Shown: positions 16,287-26,571, counted from the stretch's first letter. The stretch is DNA of 64,000 nt from Desulfosporosinus youngiae DSM 17734 (GCF_000244895.1 NZ_CM001441.1:1818226-1882225); one strand, 5' to 3'. Notes: generated from the letters alone by a model not told the origin. Numbers and translations are program-made.

Positions 16287-17891
16287 TTGAGTGCTGCAAT
16301 TTCGGAACAAAAGAAAAAGAAAAAAATATTGCTAAGCAGCGTCTGTGCACCGTTTGGAGTCAAATATGGGGATGGTTTTGGGGTTTCCTATGAGGGATCA
16401 TGGCAGGTTCTGTGGGCCCAAGGTGTATTTCGTCCCAGAGCCACAACCACCCAGTGGGGAATAGACTTTATTGCAGAGAACCTGGATGCGCCTGTTGTCA
16501 CCCTTCATTACCCTACTCTGAAAAAGTTCATCGCTGAACTGAAAAATAACTACGATTATGTAGGGATAGCTTTTGTACCGTCCACTTTACATAAATTAAT
16601 CCCCATGGTGAAAGCAATCCGCAGCCACGCACCGGATACGAAAATCATTCTGGGGGGCTATGGTACAGTTCTCGATGACAGCATCATCGGCCCATACTAC
16701 GATCATATCTGCAGGAATGAGGAGGGAGTCGCTTTTATGCGTCGTCTCCTGGGAGAGGAAAACCGCAGATCGTTCAGGCAGCCGGATATTACTCAGCGTC
16801 AGACCTTGTTTTCTATTCCTGTAACCGGCAGGCTGGCCTATATTTTTGCAGGCTTAGGTTGTCCTAACGGCTGTGATTTTTGTACAACCTCTCATTATTT
16901 CAAACAAAAACATCTGGCCTTGATTCCCACAGGGAAACAAATTGTAGAGACCATCTCAGAAATCAGGATCAGACACCCTGATATTACTTCGTTTTTTATT
17001 CAAGACGAAGATTTTCTCTTAAATGAAAAGAGAGGCAGAGGATTTTTGGCAGCTATAAGGGATTCCAGGTTGCCTCCCTTATCCATCTCCACCTATGGCA
17101 GTGTAAAAGCCCTCTCCCAGTATACCCCGGCAGAGCTTGTAGAGATGGGGATTGACTGGCTGTGGATAGGGTATGAGGGTAAAAGCGCTAATTATGAGAA
17201 AATGCGGGGCAAGTCCTACCAAGAGCTGTTTTCCGAACTAAGAGCACATGGAATTGGTGTGCTGGCATCCATGATTTTGGGATTTGATTATCAAAACCAA
17301 GAGATTATCCGGCAGGAGTTTGCTGAATTAATGGATTTAAAGCCTTGTGCCTGCCAATTTCTTATTTATGCGCCTACTTGGGGAACACCCTTACGGGAAA
17401 GGTTAAACAATGAAGGAAGAATGCTGCCCATGCCCGTTGAAGAATTCTCTAAGGCGGATGCCTTTATGCTGGCCTTTAAGCATCCTCATCTTGGGCAGGA
17501 TGAGATGAGCGGCATCCAAAAAGAATTATATCGGGAAGAATTCAGGCGGATGGGGCCTACCGCTTTCCGGGTGATCGAAAACTGGCTGATTGGGTACAAA
17601 AATCTCAAAGATCATCCTCTGCCCCGGGTCAGAGCTAAAGCGGAGCAATACGGCAAGGACGCTCACCGGGCCATGATTTTGCTGGCAGGCAGCAAAGGAT
17701 TCGTTAATGAAAAGACCGCCCAATGGCTTCAGCAACTAATTGCAGAGATAGCTGAAGCAACAGGCCCCCAAAGCTGGTGGGAAAAAATGGCGTCTTATCT
17801 TATCCCCGGCATGATCCGCTTCACCCAATTTAAAACCAGGTTAAATATTCAGGAGCAGCCGGAATTTACAAGACGCCGGTTTCGTTGCTGA
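16287..17891 (+). CDS. Radical SAM protein with cobalamin-binding-like N-terminal domain
   Basis: TTG 16287 lies six bases after GGAGGGG, giving 534 residues. The N-terminal ~150 residues have the Rossmann-like layout of B12-binding radical SAM enzymes (IILGGYGTV and a conserved EEG), without an obvious DxHxxG cobalamin ligand. The radical SAM cluster motif is CPNGCDFC (Cx3Cx2C), followed by QDEDFLL and the barrel. It is the first gene of a run with the giant activase (24 bases downstream) and the GAF-CPBP gene. The reaction is unknown; methylation, rearrangement or ring chemistry are all seen in the family. The C-terminal ~130 residues are an extra domain. Confidence 0.82.
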   Translation: MSAAISEQKKKKKILLSSVCAPFGVKYGDGFGVSYEGSWQVLWAQGVFRPRATTTQWGIDFIAENLDAPVVTLHYPTLKKFIAELKNNYDYVGIAFVPSTLHKLIPMVKAIRSHAPDTKIILGGYGTVLDDSIIGPYYDHICRNEEGVAFMRRLLGEENRRSFRQPDITQRQTLFSIPVTGRLAYIFAGLGCPNGCDFCTTSHYFKQKHLALIPTGKQIVETISEIRIRHPDITSFFIQDEDFLLNEKRGRGFLAAIRDSRLPPLSISTYGSVKALSQYTPAELVEMGIDWLWIGYEGKSANYEKMRGKSYQELFSELRAHGIGVLASMILGFDYQNQEIIRQEFAELMDLKPCACQFLIYAPTWGTPLRERLNNEGRMLPMPVEEFSKADAFMLAFKHPHLGQDEMSGIQKELYREEFRRMGPTAFRVIENWLIGYKNLKDHPLPRVRAKAEQYGKDAHRAMILLAGSKGFVNEKTAQWLQQLIAEIAEATGPQSWWEKMASYLIPGMIRFTQFKTRLNIQEQPEFTRRRFRC

Positions 17892-17915
17892 CGGAAGCAG
17901 GGATGGTGAGAAATT

Positions 17916-20900
17916 ATGAAGACCTTAGGATTATGTATCGGCTCCTCTAATATCAGCCTGGTCATCTTAGAGCAGATTCCGGACCGGGTCAGGATAGAAA
18001 GGATAGAAATTAAGGCCCATGAAGGAGATCCCGGCGGTACCATCAGGAAGATGCTGGACAACAAGCTGCTCCCGCAAATAAAAGGTCTGGCTATTACCGG
18101 CAGAAAATTAAAAGCTAAGCTTCAGGCCTCCTCCCTTGCCGAGCCGGAGGCTGTGGAATACGCTTATGAATATTTGCGGGAGCAATATCCCAAGGTTGAT
18201 GTCATTGTCAGCGCCGGCGGGGAAACCTTTATGGCCTATAAATTAGATTCTAAAGGCCGCATCGTCAATGTATTCACCGGAAATAAATGCGCCTCCGGAA
18301 CCGGTGAATTTTTTTTGCAGCAGATCAAAAGGATGGATCTCAAGTTAGAAGAAGCGGTGAATGGTACTCAATCAGCCAACCCTTATCAACTGGCCGGAAG
18401 ATGTTCCGTCTTTTGTAAAAGTGACTGTACCCATGCTTTAAATAAAGGCAGGCAGAAGGAAGAGGTAGTGGCAGGGCTCAGCCGGATGCTGGCTGTAAAA
18501 ATCATGGAAATCTTAAACAAGACAGAGTACCAAAAAGTTATGCTGATCGGAGGAGTTTCAGCAAACCCGGCAGTGGTTGGTTTCTTGCAAAAGGAGATTC
18601 CGGAACTGTGTATACCCCCGGAGGCTAAATATTTTGAAGCTCTGGGTGCTGCCCTTTGGGCCCAAAAGGTTAAAACGAAATCAATAACCGCGGTGGAAGA
18701 ATTACTGGCCCAGGCTGGTACTTCCTTTGCCTGTTTGCCTGATTTAAAGGATGCTTTGCCCCTGGTTACTTATAAAGAAACCCTGCGGCAGGAAGTTAAA
18801 GCGGGGGATCTCGGCATTTTAGGCTTAGACGTGGGTTCCACAACCACCAAAGCAGTGCTGATCCGAAGCGCTGATCAGGCGATTTTAGCCGGTTGTTATC
18901 TCCGCACCAATGGTGACCCGGTGGAGGCTGCCAGAAAATGTTACCGGGAAATCAATGGTTTGCTTAAAACGACGAACATAAAGATTGTGGGTCTGGGGGT
19001 AACCGGATCAGGCAGACAGATCGCGGCGCTGCATGGCGGCTCTAAAGCAGTGATCAATGAAATAATAGCTCATGCCGCGGCAGCGGTTTATTTCGATCCG
19101 AAGGTGGATACGATTTTTGAGATCGGCGGACAAGACGCCAAATATACCTTTATAACTAATGGTGTGGCTTCCGACTATGCCATGAATGAGGCTTGCTCAG
19201 CGGGAACCGGTTCCTTTTTGGAAGAGGCGGCCCAGGAATCCTTGGCGATCCCCACTCAGCTGATCGGTGAGATTGCCCTGAAAAGCGCCAACCCTCTTGA
19301 TTTCAATGATCAGTGTGCCGCCTTTATCGGCAGTGATATTAAGAGTGCCATTCAGGAAGGACGTTCGGTTGAAGATGTAGCGGCAGGTTTAGTGTATTCT
19401 ATCTGTCAAAATTACATTAATCGAGTCAAAGGCAACCGGACAGTGGGGCAGCGGGTCTTTATGCAAGGGGGTGTCTGCTACAATAAGGCCGTGCCCTTAG
19501 CCATGGCAGGCTTAATTGGCAAGGGAATTATTGTCCCGCCGGAACCTGGCTTAATGGGTGCTTTTGGGGTTGCTTTAGAAGTGCAAAACAGATTGGACAG
19601 GGGCTTGCTGGAAGCCATGGATATCAACCTGGAAGAGTTGGCAGCGCGGGAATTACACTATGCAGACCCCTTCACTTGCCGGGGGGGCCAGGAACAATGT
19701 GATCGAAAGTGTAGGATCAGCCGCTTATCCATTGGAGGGAGGACCTACCCTTTTGGCGGCAGCTGCAACAGATACGTTAATCTGATCCGGGATCAGGAGC
19801 AAATTTCCCCCCAGGCCTTGGATTTGGTAAGACAGCGGGAAAAAATGTTAACGGAAACCTATACTGGGCGAAAAGAGGGGCTGCTGCCTGCCCATAGTAA
19901 GACAGTGGGGATTAATTATTCCTTAATGACCCACACTCTTTTCCCGCTGTATGATCAGTTTTTTCACTCCCTGGGATTTCAGGTGATCCTGGGGACAGAA
20001 ATCGACAGTCAAGGGATCAAGAGAAGGGGCGCTGAATTTTGTTATCCTGTGGAGATCGCTCACGGTGCCTTACAGGGACTGATCAAAACCGACGCTGATT
20101 TTTATTTTCTGCCCTTTATTAAGGCTCTGCCGGCGGTGAATCTCCTGGCCGCCAGTGTGACCTGTCCCATGGTCCAGGCGGAACCCTATTACTTGAAGGC
20201 CACTTTCCCTGAGATAGAAGCTAAGATTCTCAGCCCTATTCTTGACTTTTCCAAGGGCTATGCTTCCGGATTAACAACCTTTCTTAATCTGGCCAAAACC
20301 CTGGGGGTAAGAAAAGAAGCGGTTAAAAAGGCCTTTTCCAGGGGAGTTGAAGCTCAGGAAGGGTTTACTCAACAGTGTCAGGAAATGGGCGGAGAATTTT
20401 TACAAGCGTTAGACAGGCAGCCGGAGAAGATAGCTATCGTGCTGTTTGGCAGATCCTATAATGCCTTTACCGCGTCGGCTAATATGGGGATTCCCCAGAA
20501 ATTTGTCTCCAGAGGGTATAGCGTTATTCCTCATGAATTTCTGCCCTTTTCCCGGGAGAAGCCGGAAGACTATATGTATTGGGCCAACGGTCAAAAGATT
20601 TTGCAAGGGGCTAAGTATGTACAAAGGCATCCACGTTTATTTCCCGTTTTTATCACCAATTTCAGTTGCGGGGCGGATTCTTTTTTAATCAATTATTTTC
20701 GGAAGATCATGGGCAATAAACCCTCACTCACTCTGGAACTGGACAGTCATACCGCAGATGCGGGGTTAGATACCCGGATTGAAGCTTTTTTAGATGTGGT
20801 GAATAGCTATCTGAAAGGCAACGCCAGGACAGAACCCCCAAAAAGCGGCTTTCGGGCGGCGGAAGTGGTCAGTGATGCTCAAGGGAGCTGGGTCATGGAT

Positions 20901-22208
20901 TCTCAAGGGAGAAGATTTGAGTTAACGGATCCTAAGGTACACGTTCTTTTTCCTTCCATAGGTGACTTTGCGATACAATTGTTTGCCGCTGCCTTCCGGC
21001 GGATGGGTATCAAGGCCAGTCATGTACCTGCTCCTGCAGAGAGGGAATTGAAAATCGGCAAGGGGCTGTCTTCCTGCAAGGAGTGTCTGCCTTTGACCCT
21101 GACCGTGGGCAGCTTAGTAAACTATTTAGAGAATAGAGGAGAAAAAGAGGAAATACTGGTCTATTTTATGCCCACAACCTCGGGTCCTTGCCGCTTCGGT
21201 CAGTATTCGGTTTTTATAAAAAATTTAATTGAAAAAATGCAGCTTCAGGATGTAGCCTTATTGTCACTGACCAGTGAGAACAGCTATGCGGGTTTCGGAA
21301 CCCAGCTCTCCCTTAGGTTATGGCAGTCCATAGTGATCAGCGATGTGATGGAAGATATCTACAGTGCTGTCTTAACGGTTGCCAAAGATCAAGCAAAGGC
21401 TTTGGCAGCTTATGCTTTGGCGTGCCAAAGTATCCTGCAAAGTGTGGAAAAAGATGACTGGCAGGGGGTAAAACGTGTCCTGAGGGAAGCGGCCGCCAGG
21501 CTGGGAAGGATTGAAAGAGTCCAGGAATTAGAACAGGTGCCTAAGGTTTCTTTGGTGGGAGAAATATATGTGCGCAGGGATGGCTTTTCCAGGCAATACC
21601 TGGTGGAAAGGCTGGCCCGGGAAGGGATTATGGTAAGAACCGCACCTGTGAGCGAATGGCTGCATTACTGTGACTATAATATCATCCATAAAATTGTTAA
21701 AACCACTCTGAAAGAAAGAATGGCGACGGTTTTGATTCATCAGATGAAACGGTTCTATGAAAGAGAAATAAAACAAATTCTCGGCCAATCAGGTCTTTAC
21801 CAAATACACCTGATAGAGATCGAGGAAATGCTCCAAACGGTTTCTCAGCTCATCTCACCTGAGTTTGAGACAGAAGCATTATTGACGACGGCGGCTGCTT
21901 TTTATGAGGCCGTGGAAGATGCAGCCGGAGTGATTTCTATTGGCCCGTTTGCCTGTATGTTGAGCAGAATAGCGGAGTCCGTGATTACTGCCAAAATGTC
22001 CGCCACAAAAATAAAGGTGGCCAGGAATAAAGAACTGGTGGCGGAAGTAATGAAGCATCATCCCTCAATTCCCCATCTGGCGGTGGAAACCGACGGCAAT
22101 CCCTTTCCTCAGCTGATCGAGGCCCGATTTGAAGTGTTCGGCATGCAGGTAAAGCGGGTACATCAACGGACAATGGCAGTGAAGGAGCTAAAGGGGAAGG
22201 GAGGATAA
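17916..22208 (+). CDS. Giant acyl-CoA dehydratase activase-related protein (BadF/BcrA ATPase tandem plus DUF2229)
   Basis: This 1430-residue protein has two ASKHA-fold ATPase units of the 2-hydroxyacyl-CoA dehydratase activator family. Unit 1 (about 1-255) has LCIGSSN and NKCASGTGEFF. Unit 2 (about 300-565) has GLDVGSTTTKAV, NEACSAGTGSF and CAAFIGSDIKS, the cysteines that bind the bridging [4Fe-4S] cluster. A DUF2229-type region follows (from about 655), then a long C-terminal part with FSCGADSF and SCKECLPL motifs resembling the dehydratase-side partner. Such fused proteins hydrolyse ATP to push electrons at very low potential onto a partner enzyme. GTG/ATG choice: ATG 17916 follows GGGATGGTGAG. 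No separate dehydratase subunit genes are adjacent. Confidence 0.88.
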   Translation: MKTLGLCIGSSNISLVILEQIPDRVRIERIEIKAHEGDPGGTIRKMLDNKLLPQIKGLAITGRKLKAKLQASSLAEPEAVEYAYEYLREQYPKVDVIVSAGGETFMAYKLDSKGRIVNVFTGNKCASGTGEFFLQQIKRMDLKLEEAVNGTQSANPYQLAGRCSVFCKSDCTHALNKGRQKEEVVAGLSRMLAVKIMEILNKTEYQKVMLIGGVSANPAVVGFLQKEIPELCIPPEAKYFEALGAALWAQKVKTKSITAVEELLAQAGTSFACLPDLKDALPLVTYKETLRQEVKAGDLGILGLDVGSTTTKAVLIRSADQAILAGCYLRTNGDPVEAARKCYREINGLLKTTNIKIVGLGVTGSGRQIAALHGGSKAVINEIIAHAAAAVYFDPKVDTIFEIGGQDAKYTFITNGVASDYAMNEACSAGTGSFLEEAAQESLAIPTQLIGEIALKSANPLDFNDQCAAFIGSDIKSAIQEGRSVEDVAAGLVYSICQNYINRVKGNRTVGQRVFMQGGVCYNKAVPLAMAGLIGKGIIVPPEPGLMGAFGVALEVQNRLDRGLLEAMDINLEELAARELHYADPFTCRGGQEQCDRKCRISRLSIGGRTYPFGGSCNRYVNLIRDQEQISPQALDLVRQREKMLTETYTGRKEGLLPAHSKTVGINYSLMTHTLFPLYDQFFHSLGFQVILGTEIDSQGIKRRGAEFCYPVEIAHGALQGLIKTDADFYFLPFIKALPAVNLLAASVTCPMVQAEPYYLKATFPEIEAKILSPILDFSKGYASGLTTFLNLAKTLGVRKEAVKKAFSRGVEAQEGFTQQCQEMGGEFLQALDRQPEKIAIVLFGRSYNAFTASANMGIPQKFVSRGYSVIPHEFLPFSREKPEDYMYWANGQKILQGAKYVQRHPRLFPVFITNFSCGADSFLINYFRKIMGNKPSLTLELDSHTADAGLDTRIEAFLDVVNSYLKGNARTEPPKSGFRAAEVVSDAQGSWVMDSQGRRFELTDPKVHVLFPSIGDFAIQLFAAAFRRMGIKASHVPAPAERELKIGKGLSSCKECLPLTLTVGSLVNYLENRGEKEEILVYFMPTTSGPCRFGQYSVFIKNLIEKMQLQDVALLSLTSENSYAGFGTQLSLRLWQSIVISDVMEDIYSAVLTVAKDQAKALAAYALACQSILQSVEKDDWQGVKRVLREAAARLGRIERVQELEQVPKVSLVGEIYVRRDGFSRQYLVERLAREGIMVRTAPVSEWLHYCDYNIIHKIVKTTLKERMATVLIHQMKRFYEREIKQILGQSGLYQIHLIEIEEMLQTVSQLISPEFETEALLTTAAAFYEAVEDAAGVISIGPFACMLSRIAESVITAKMSATKIKVARNKELVAEVMKHHPSIPHLAVETDGNPFPQLIEARFEVFGMQVKRVHQRTMAVKELKGKGG

Positions 22209-22211
22209 GCT

Positions 22212-23447
22212 GTGGAAAAACAAGAGAACAACCTGAATTATCAAGAGTTTACCTTTGCCTTGAGTAGAATCGCCATTGCTTTAACCTCGGAAACCGATCT
22301 CAATAACTTGTTTCAATTGATTGTCAGCGAAATGCTGGAGATTGCCAATTGTGATGCCTGTTCCCTGTTTCTCAGAGAATATGAACCTGACCGCTTAGTC
22401 TTTCAGGCGACACGCACACTATCTCTGGAAAAAAAGCAGTCTCAGCATCTAAGCACCTTTAAAGCAAAACCTGTGAGTCTGGAAAAACAATCCATAGCAG
22501 GGTTTACCGCCTTGACCGGAAGAACGGTAAATATTGCCGATTGTTACGCCCTATCGGAAAAAGAAGAGTTTAAGTTTAATAGTTCTTATGATAAGGCCAC
22601 CCATTATCAAACAATTTCCATGCTGGTTGTACCCATGAAGCTTCAGGATGGTACTATCGTGGGCGTGATTCAGCTCATCAACAAGTTTGACGGGAATAAT
22701 AAGATTGTCCCCTTTCCTAAGCAGTTGGAAGAGGTTATTTCTGCCGTTGCCAGTCAGGCGGCTGTGGCAATTCACAATTCCAGGTTAAAATGCATCCAAT
22801 CCGAATCCAGTTTTACCTTTGTAGCCCTTGTTTTATCCCTATGTGTTTACACCTTCTTTTTAGGGGTTATTGATCCCGAGGCTAATGATAATTCCTATAC
22901 CATTGTGACCTTACTGATTTGTTTGTATTTTATTGTTATTTCGATTGCCCTGATACGCCGCAGTGAGCTGCCCATCAGCAAATTTGGCTTAAGCTTTAAA
23001 AACTTAAAACCATCCTTAATAGAATCCGGGGTCGTAACCGTCATTATCTTAATTCTTATTACTTTGTTAAAAATAGAGGCTATCAAGAGCTGGGCGGTTT
23101 TTCAGGGCTATCCGGTGATTGATTTTGGTTTAATAGACTGGGCCTTTTACCTATACCTGCTCATTGCTCCCTTCCAGGAGTTTATTGCCCGGGGGGTTAT
23201 TCAGGGAACTGTGGAAAGAATTATGCCCGGTAAATACAACTCCCTGTGGGCCATTGTGGTTGCTTCCATGCTATTCAGTGTTTCTCATGTTTTCTACTCC
23301 TTTGAATTAGCGATGCTTACCTCGGTCAGCGGATTTTTATGGGGCTATCTCTATATGCGGCATAGAACGATCATCGGCATTAGTATTTCACATTTTCTGA
23401 TCGGGAATTATCTGGTGTTGACCCATTTCTGGAGCATAATAATTTAA
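22212..23447 (+). CDS. GAF domain fused to CPBP-family membrane protease
   Basis: GTG 22212 lies just after GGAGG. The 411-residue protein starts with a GAF sensor domain (about 15-185; SRIAIALTSETDLNNLF, CDACSLFLRE, IVGVIQLINK, AIHNSRL). Then follow membrane helices (about 200-400) with CPBP/Abi motifs: APFQEFIARG (the usual EExxxR, with Gln first), SVSHVFYS and SISHFLIGNY. CPBP proteins are intramembrane proteases or maturation factors for prenylated or secreted peptides. It directly follows the activase (3-base gap), so the GAF domain may sense a metabolite of that pathway. The fusion is unusual; the function is inference. Confidence 0.8.
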   Translation: MEKQENNLNYQEFTFALSRIAIALTSETDLNNLFQLIVSEMLEIANCDACSLFLREYEPDRLVFQATRTLSLEKKQSQHLSTFKAKPVSLEKQSIAGFTALTGRTVNIADCYALSEKEEFKFNSSYDKATHYQTISMLVVPMKLQDGTIVGVIQLINKFDGNNKIVPFPKQLEEVISAVASQAAVAIHNSRLKCIQSESSFTFVALVLSLCVYTFFLGVIDPEANDNSYTIVTLLICLYFIVISIALIRRSELPISKFGLSFKNLKPSLIESGVVTVIILILITLLKIEAIKSWAVFQGYPVIDFGLIDWAFYLYLLIAPFQEFIARGVIQGTVERIMPGKYNSLWAIVVASMLFSVSHVFYSFELAMLTSVSGFLWGYLYMRHRTIIGISISHFLIGNYLVLTHFWSIII

Positions 23448-23467
23448 CCTTTGCAAAATTGCCGGTG

Positions 23468-23502
23468 AAAGCCGTTGTCATGATTATTTTGACAACGGCT
23501 TT
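23468..23502 (+). terminator. Terminator-like hairpin after the GAF-CPBP gene
   Basis: Perfect 13-bp arms (AAAGCCGTTGTCA and its complement) around a 9-base loop, ending in TTTGCTC. The A/T flanks allow use in either direction. Confidence 0.8.
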
Positions 23503-23523
23503 GCTCATTGTTATATAAATAGG

Positions 23524-23552
23524 TTGCCATAAAGCTTAAACTGCGCTATACT
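23524..23552 (+). promoter_or_regulatory. Promoter of the MarR gene
   Basis: TTGCCA and TATACT are separated by exactly 17 bases. Downstream, around 23577-23596, CAATTGATATACAATTAA forms a near-dyad that could be the MarR binding site. Confidence 0.7.
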
Positions 23553-23634
23553 CTTATTAATCATTGGTACACAAACAATTGATATACAATTAATTTCTCT
23601 ACCAATAAAATAATCAGTGAAATGAGGTGAGATA

Positions 23635-24084
23635 ATGGACGCATCAAATGATAAAAGCAGGAGTCCGTCAAAATATGTATGCTTCAAGTTGAGCCGGGCA
23701 ATGCGGAAGGTTCACCGCTATTACGAAAGCAACCTTTCCCAGTACGGAATTACTCCCGCACAATTTTATGTGCTGAGTGCAGTGTGGGAAAGAGATGGCT
23801 TAAAATTCAAGGACCTTGCCAAAAGTTTGGATATGGACGGATCAACTCTTACCTCTATCTTAGACCGCATGGAACGCCTGGATTTAGTGGAGAGAAGAAA
23901 TGACCCGGAGGACAGACGTTCCCTTTTGGTATTTCTGAAGGAGAAAGCCAAGCATAAATTTGCTGAAATAACCCACTTGGCTGAAGAACTCCAACAAGAA
24001 ATCAAGGAACGCTTTTCGGATGAGGAATTTGCCGCTTTCGAGAGAGTTTTAGATAAGTTCTCTCAGGAATCAAGTGATTCTTAG
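23635..24084 (+). CDS. MarR family transcriptional regulator
   Basis: The 149-residue winged-helix protein shows the family pattern: YGITPAQFYVLSAVWERDGLKFKDLAKSLDMDGSTLTSILDRMERLDLVERRNDPEDRRSLLVFL, with DPEDRR as the wing. It likely represses its own gene and perhaps the redox operon starting 230 bases downstream, with a phenolic or other small effector; that link is inferred from position. ATG 23635 follows GAGGTGAGATA. Confidence 0.9.
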   Translation: MDASNDKSRSPSKYVCFKLSRAMRKVHRYYESNLSQYGITPAQFYVLSAVWERDGLKFKDLAKSLDMDGSTLTSILDRMERLDLVERRNDPEDRRSLLVFLKEKAKHKFAEITHLAEELQQEIKERFSDEEFAAFERVLDKFSQESSDS

Positions 24085-24139
24085 CTTCAGATAGAGTTTG
24101 CCCAAGAGGAACACTTACTCCAGCTGAAGCTTAGAAGAA

Positions 24140-24205
24140 CTTATCCAGGGACGTAGCAGCCGTTATCTCCCACTTATAGAAGATGGGAGTTTTACGGCTG
24201 GTAGT
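24140..24205 (+). promoter_or_regulatory. Imperfect hairpin in the leader of the redox operon
   Basis: GCAGCCGTTATCTCCCA and TGGGAGTTTTACGGCTGG can pair around an ACTTATAGAAGA loop. There is no long T-run, so regulatory structure or MarR-operon terminator are both possible. Confidence 0.35.
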
Positions 24206-24315
24206 CATCGGATAAAGGGGCAGGTTCTCTAAACTGATTGGCATTGGCCATAAGGGGGGATTGGAAAAATTTTTACATAAAGATAATTGAATATTCAGAA
24301 GAGGAGGATTGCCGG

Positions 24316-26556
24316 ATGGATGATTGGAGAAAAACCAGTTGTGTACTATGTGCTCAAAATTGTGGTTTAGAGGTTCAAGTGGAGAATAACCGGATGGTGA
24401 AGGTCAGACCCGATAAGGACAATCCCCGCAGTCAAGGATATGCCTGCCGGAAAGGACTCAATATTGCTTATTACCAGCATCATGACCAGCGCTTAACCTA
24501 TCCCCTGAAAAAGGTTGGGAAAGATTTTGTACCCATCACCTGGGATCAGGCCCTGACTGAGATCGCGGAGAAACTAAGGACCATAATTGCAGAACATGGT
24601 TCCCGTTCCCTGGCCGTAATGGGCCTGGGCGGTTTGGGAGGCCACAGTGAAGCGGTTTTCGGACTCCGCTTGCTGCGAGCCCTGGGTTCTCAGTATTACT
24701 ACAATGCCTTAGCCGGAGAACTGACCGGTTTGTATTGGGGATACGGACGGACTGTGGGAAGGCAATACAATGCGACCATTCCCGACCACCATCAAACGGA
24801 TATGTTGGTCGCCATTGGCTGGAACGGATGGATGAGCCATCAAATTCCCCAGGCCAGACGGATACTTAACCAGATAGCGAAGGACCCTGAGAAACTTTTG
24901 GTGGTCATCGACCCGCGCCGCTCAGAAACGGCGGAAAAAGCTGATATTCATTTGGCTTTGCGGCCGGGCACGGACGCGCTCCTGACACGTGCCATGATCG
25001 CCATCATACTCCAGGAAGGCTGGCATAACCGGGAGTATATTGAGCGTCATGTCAGCCAGTTTGAGCGGATCAGCCCCTGGTTTAGGGAGTTTGATGCCCG
25101 TGAGGCCTGCAAGGTTTGTGAGCTTGACTTTGATCAGGTCAGGGAGGTGTCACGTCTCTTCGCTACCCGCAAATCCTCCCTTCATCCTGATCTGGGTGTG
25201 CTCATGGGCCGGCACAGTACCCTGACAACCTATTTGGAAATTATTTTGCTCACAGTCTGCGGACGGCTGGGCGTACCCGGCGGGAACGTGATTCCGGGTT
25301 ATCTGATGCCCATGGGCTCCCACAGTGATGAGCGGAATTCAAAGTTCTGGCGTACGGTTGCTACTAATTACCCAGCCATCATGGGCATGTACCCGCCCAA
25401 CGTGCTGCCGGAAGAAATCAGCAGCGACCACCCGGAACGACTGCGTGCCGTGCTCATTAGTTCAAGTAATCCCTTACGTTCCTTTGCGGACACCACCGCT
25501 TACGAAGAAGCCTTTTCCAAGCTGGATCTGTTGGTTACCGTGGACATAGCTATGTCTGAGACGGCCAGGGTGTCCGATTATGTTCTCCCTGATCTTTCAG
25601 CCTATGAACGCTGGGATACAACCTATTTTTCCTGGGATTACCCGGAAATTTACTGCCAGATGCGCCGGCCTGTTATAAAAGCTGAGGGTGAATGTCTGGA
25701 GGGAAGTGAGATCTGGACCCGTCTGGCGGATAAATTGGGGATTATTCCGGAGATTCCGGAGTCGTTGCAGGAGGCAGCTCAGAAATCCCGTTTGGACTAT
25801 GGTCAGGCGTTATTTTCTTATGCGAAATCCGATCCGAAGATAGTTGCTGCGCTGCCCTTTGTGGTGGCTAAAACCCTGGGCAAAGAAATGGGTTCGGCAA
25901 ATCTGGCCTGGATGTGGGTTTTGCTTCAGACCGTGCCCAAGGATTTCCGTGCCAACGCAGCCCGGGCAGGCTTTAAGCCAGGTCCAACCATGGGGGATGA
26001 TATTTTCCAGGCCCTTGTCGATCACCCGGAGGGTATGTGGATTGGCTGTGCTGACCCGGATAACAACTTTGCCAACCTGCGTACGGAGGATCAGCGAATC
26101 AATCTCTATATCCCGGAAGTGGAGGAATGGGTCGGCAGTATCACCCCGGAGCTTGAGCAGAAGCAATTGCAGACTGACGAAGATTACCCCTTTATTCTCA
26201 TGGCCGGAAGACACATGGACATGAATGCCAATACCCTGATACGCAATCCGGAGTGGAACAAAGGGCACCGGGCCTGCACGCTGGCTATGCATCCTGATGA
26301 TGCCGCCAGGCTGGACCTGAATGATCAGCAGATTGTCAGGGCAGCGACCGAGGCAGGATCCGTGGATATCGAGCTGGAGATAACGCCGGCCGCCAGACCG
26401 GGAACGATCATCATTCCTCATGGTTTTGGGCTTTCCTATAATGAGGAGGAATATGGGGTTAATGTCAATCAGTTAACAAAGAAGACCCATCGAGACCCAA
26501 TTGCCGGTACTCCGCTGCACCGATATGTCCGCTGCAGAGTCGAAAAAGTAGAATAG
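24316..26556 (+). CDS. Molybdopterin-dependent oxidoreductase (DMSO reductase superfamily catalytic subunit)
   Basis: GAGGAGG ten bases before ATG 24316 sets the start, giving 746 residues; the frame upstream to 24238 is not needed. The N terminus has a [4Fe-4S] motif (CVLCAQNC...YACRKG). Molybdopterin-domain features include WDQALTEIAEKLR, a cofactor-binding stretch (AIGWNGWMSHQIPQARR, VIDPRRSETAEKADIHLALRPGTDALL) and a C-terminal cofactor domain (LMAGRHMDMNAN, HGFGLSYNEEEYGVNVN). No Tat signal is visible, so it is probably cytoplasmic. The Mo/W ligand cannot be assigned by eye. It is operonic with an OYE-type flavoenzyme and a ferredoxin, which suggests anaerobic reduction or hydration of an unsaturated or aromatic substrate. 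Confidence 0.88.
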   Translation: MDDWRKTSCVLCAQNCGLEVQVENNRMVKVRPDKDNPRSQGYACRKGLNIAYYQHHDQRLTYPLKKVGKDFVPITWDQALTEIAEKLRTIIAEHGSRSLAVMGLGGLGGHSEAVFGLRLLRALGSQYYYNALAGELTGLYWGYGRTVGRQYNATIPDHHQTDMLVAIGWNGWMSHQIPQARRILNQIAKDPEKLLVVIDPRRSETAEKADIHLALRPGTDALLTRAMIAIILQEGWHNREYIERHVSQFERISPWFREFDAREACKVCELDFDQVREVSRLFATRKSSLHPDLGVLMGRHSTLTTYLEIILLTVCGRLGVPGGNVIPGYLMPMGSHSDERNSKFWRTVATNYPAIMGMYPPNVLPEEISSDHPERLRAVLISSSNPLRSFADTTAYEEAFSKLDLLVTVDIAMSETARVSDYVLPDLSAYERWDTTYFSWDYPEIYCQMRRPVIKAEGECLEGSEIWTRLADKLGIIPEIPESLQEAAQKSRLDYGQALFSYAKSDPKIVAALPFVVAKTLGKEMGSANLAWMWVLLQTVPKDFRANAARAGFKPGPTMGDDIFQALVDHPEGMWIGCADPDNNFANLRTEDQRINLYIPEVEEWVGSITPELEQKQLQTDEDYPFILMAGRHMDMNANTLIRNPEWNKGHRACTLAMHPDDAARLDLNDQQIVRAATEAGSVDIELEITPAARPGTIIIPHGFGLSYNEEEYGVNVNQLTKKTHRDPIAGTPLHRYVRCRVEKVE

Positions 26557-26571
26557 GGGAGGTTTTTCAAG

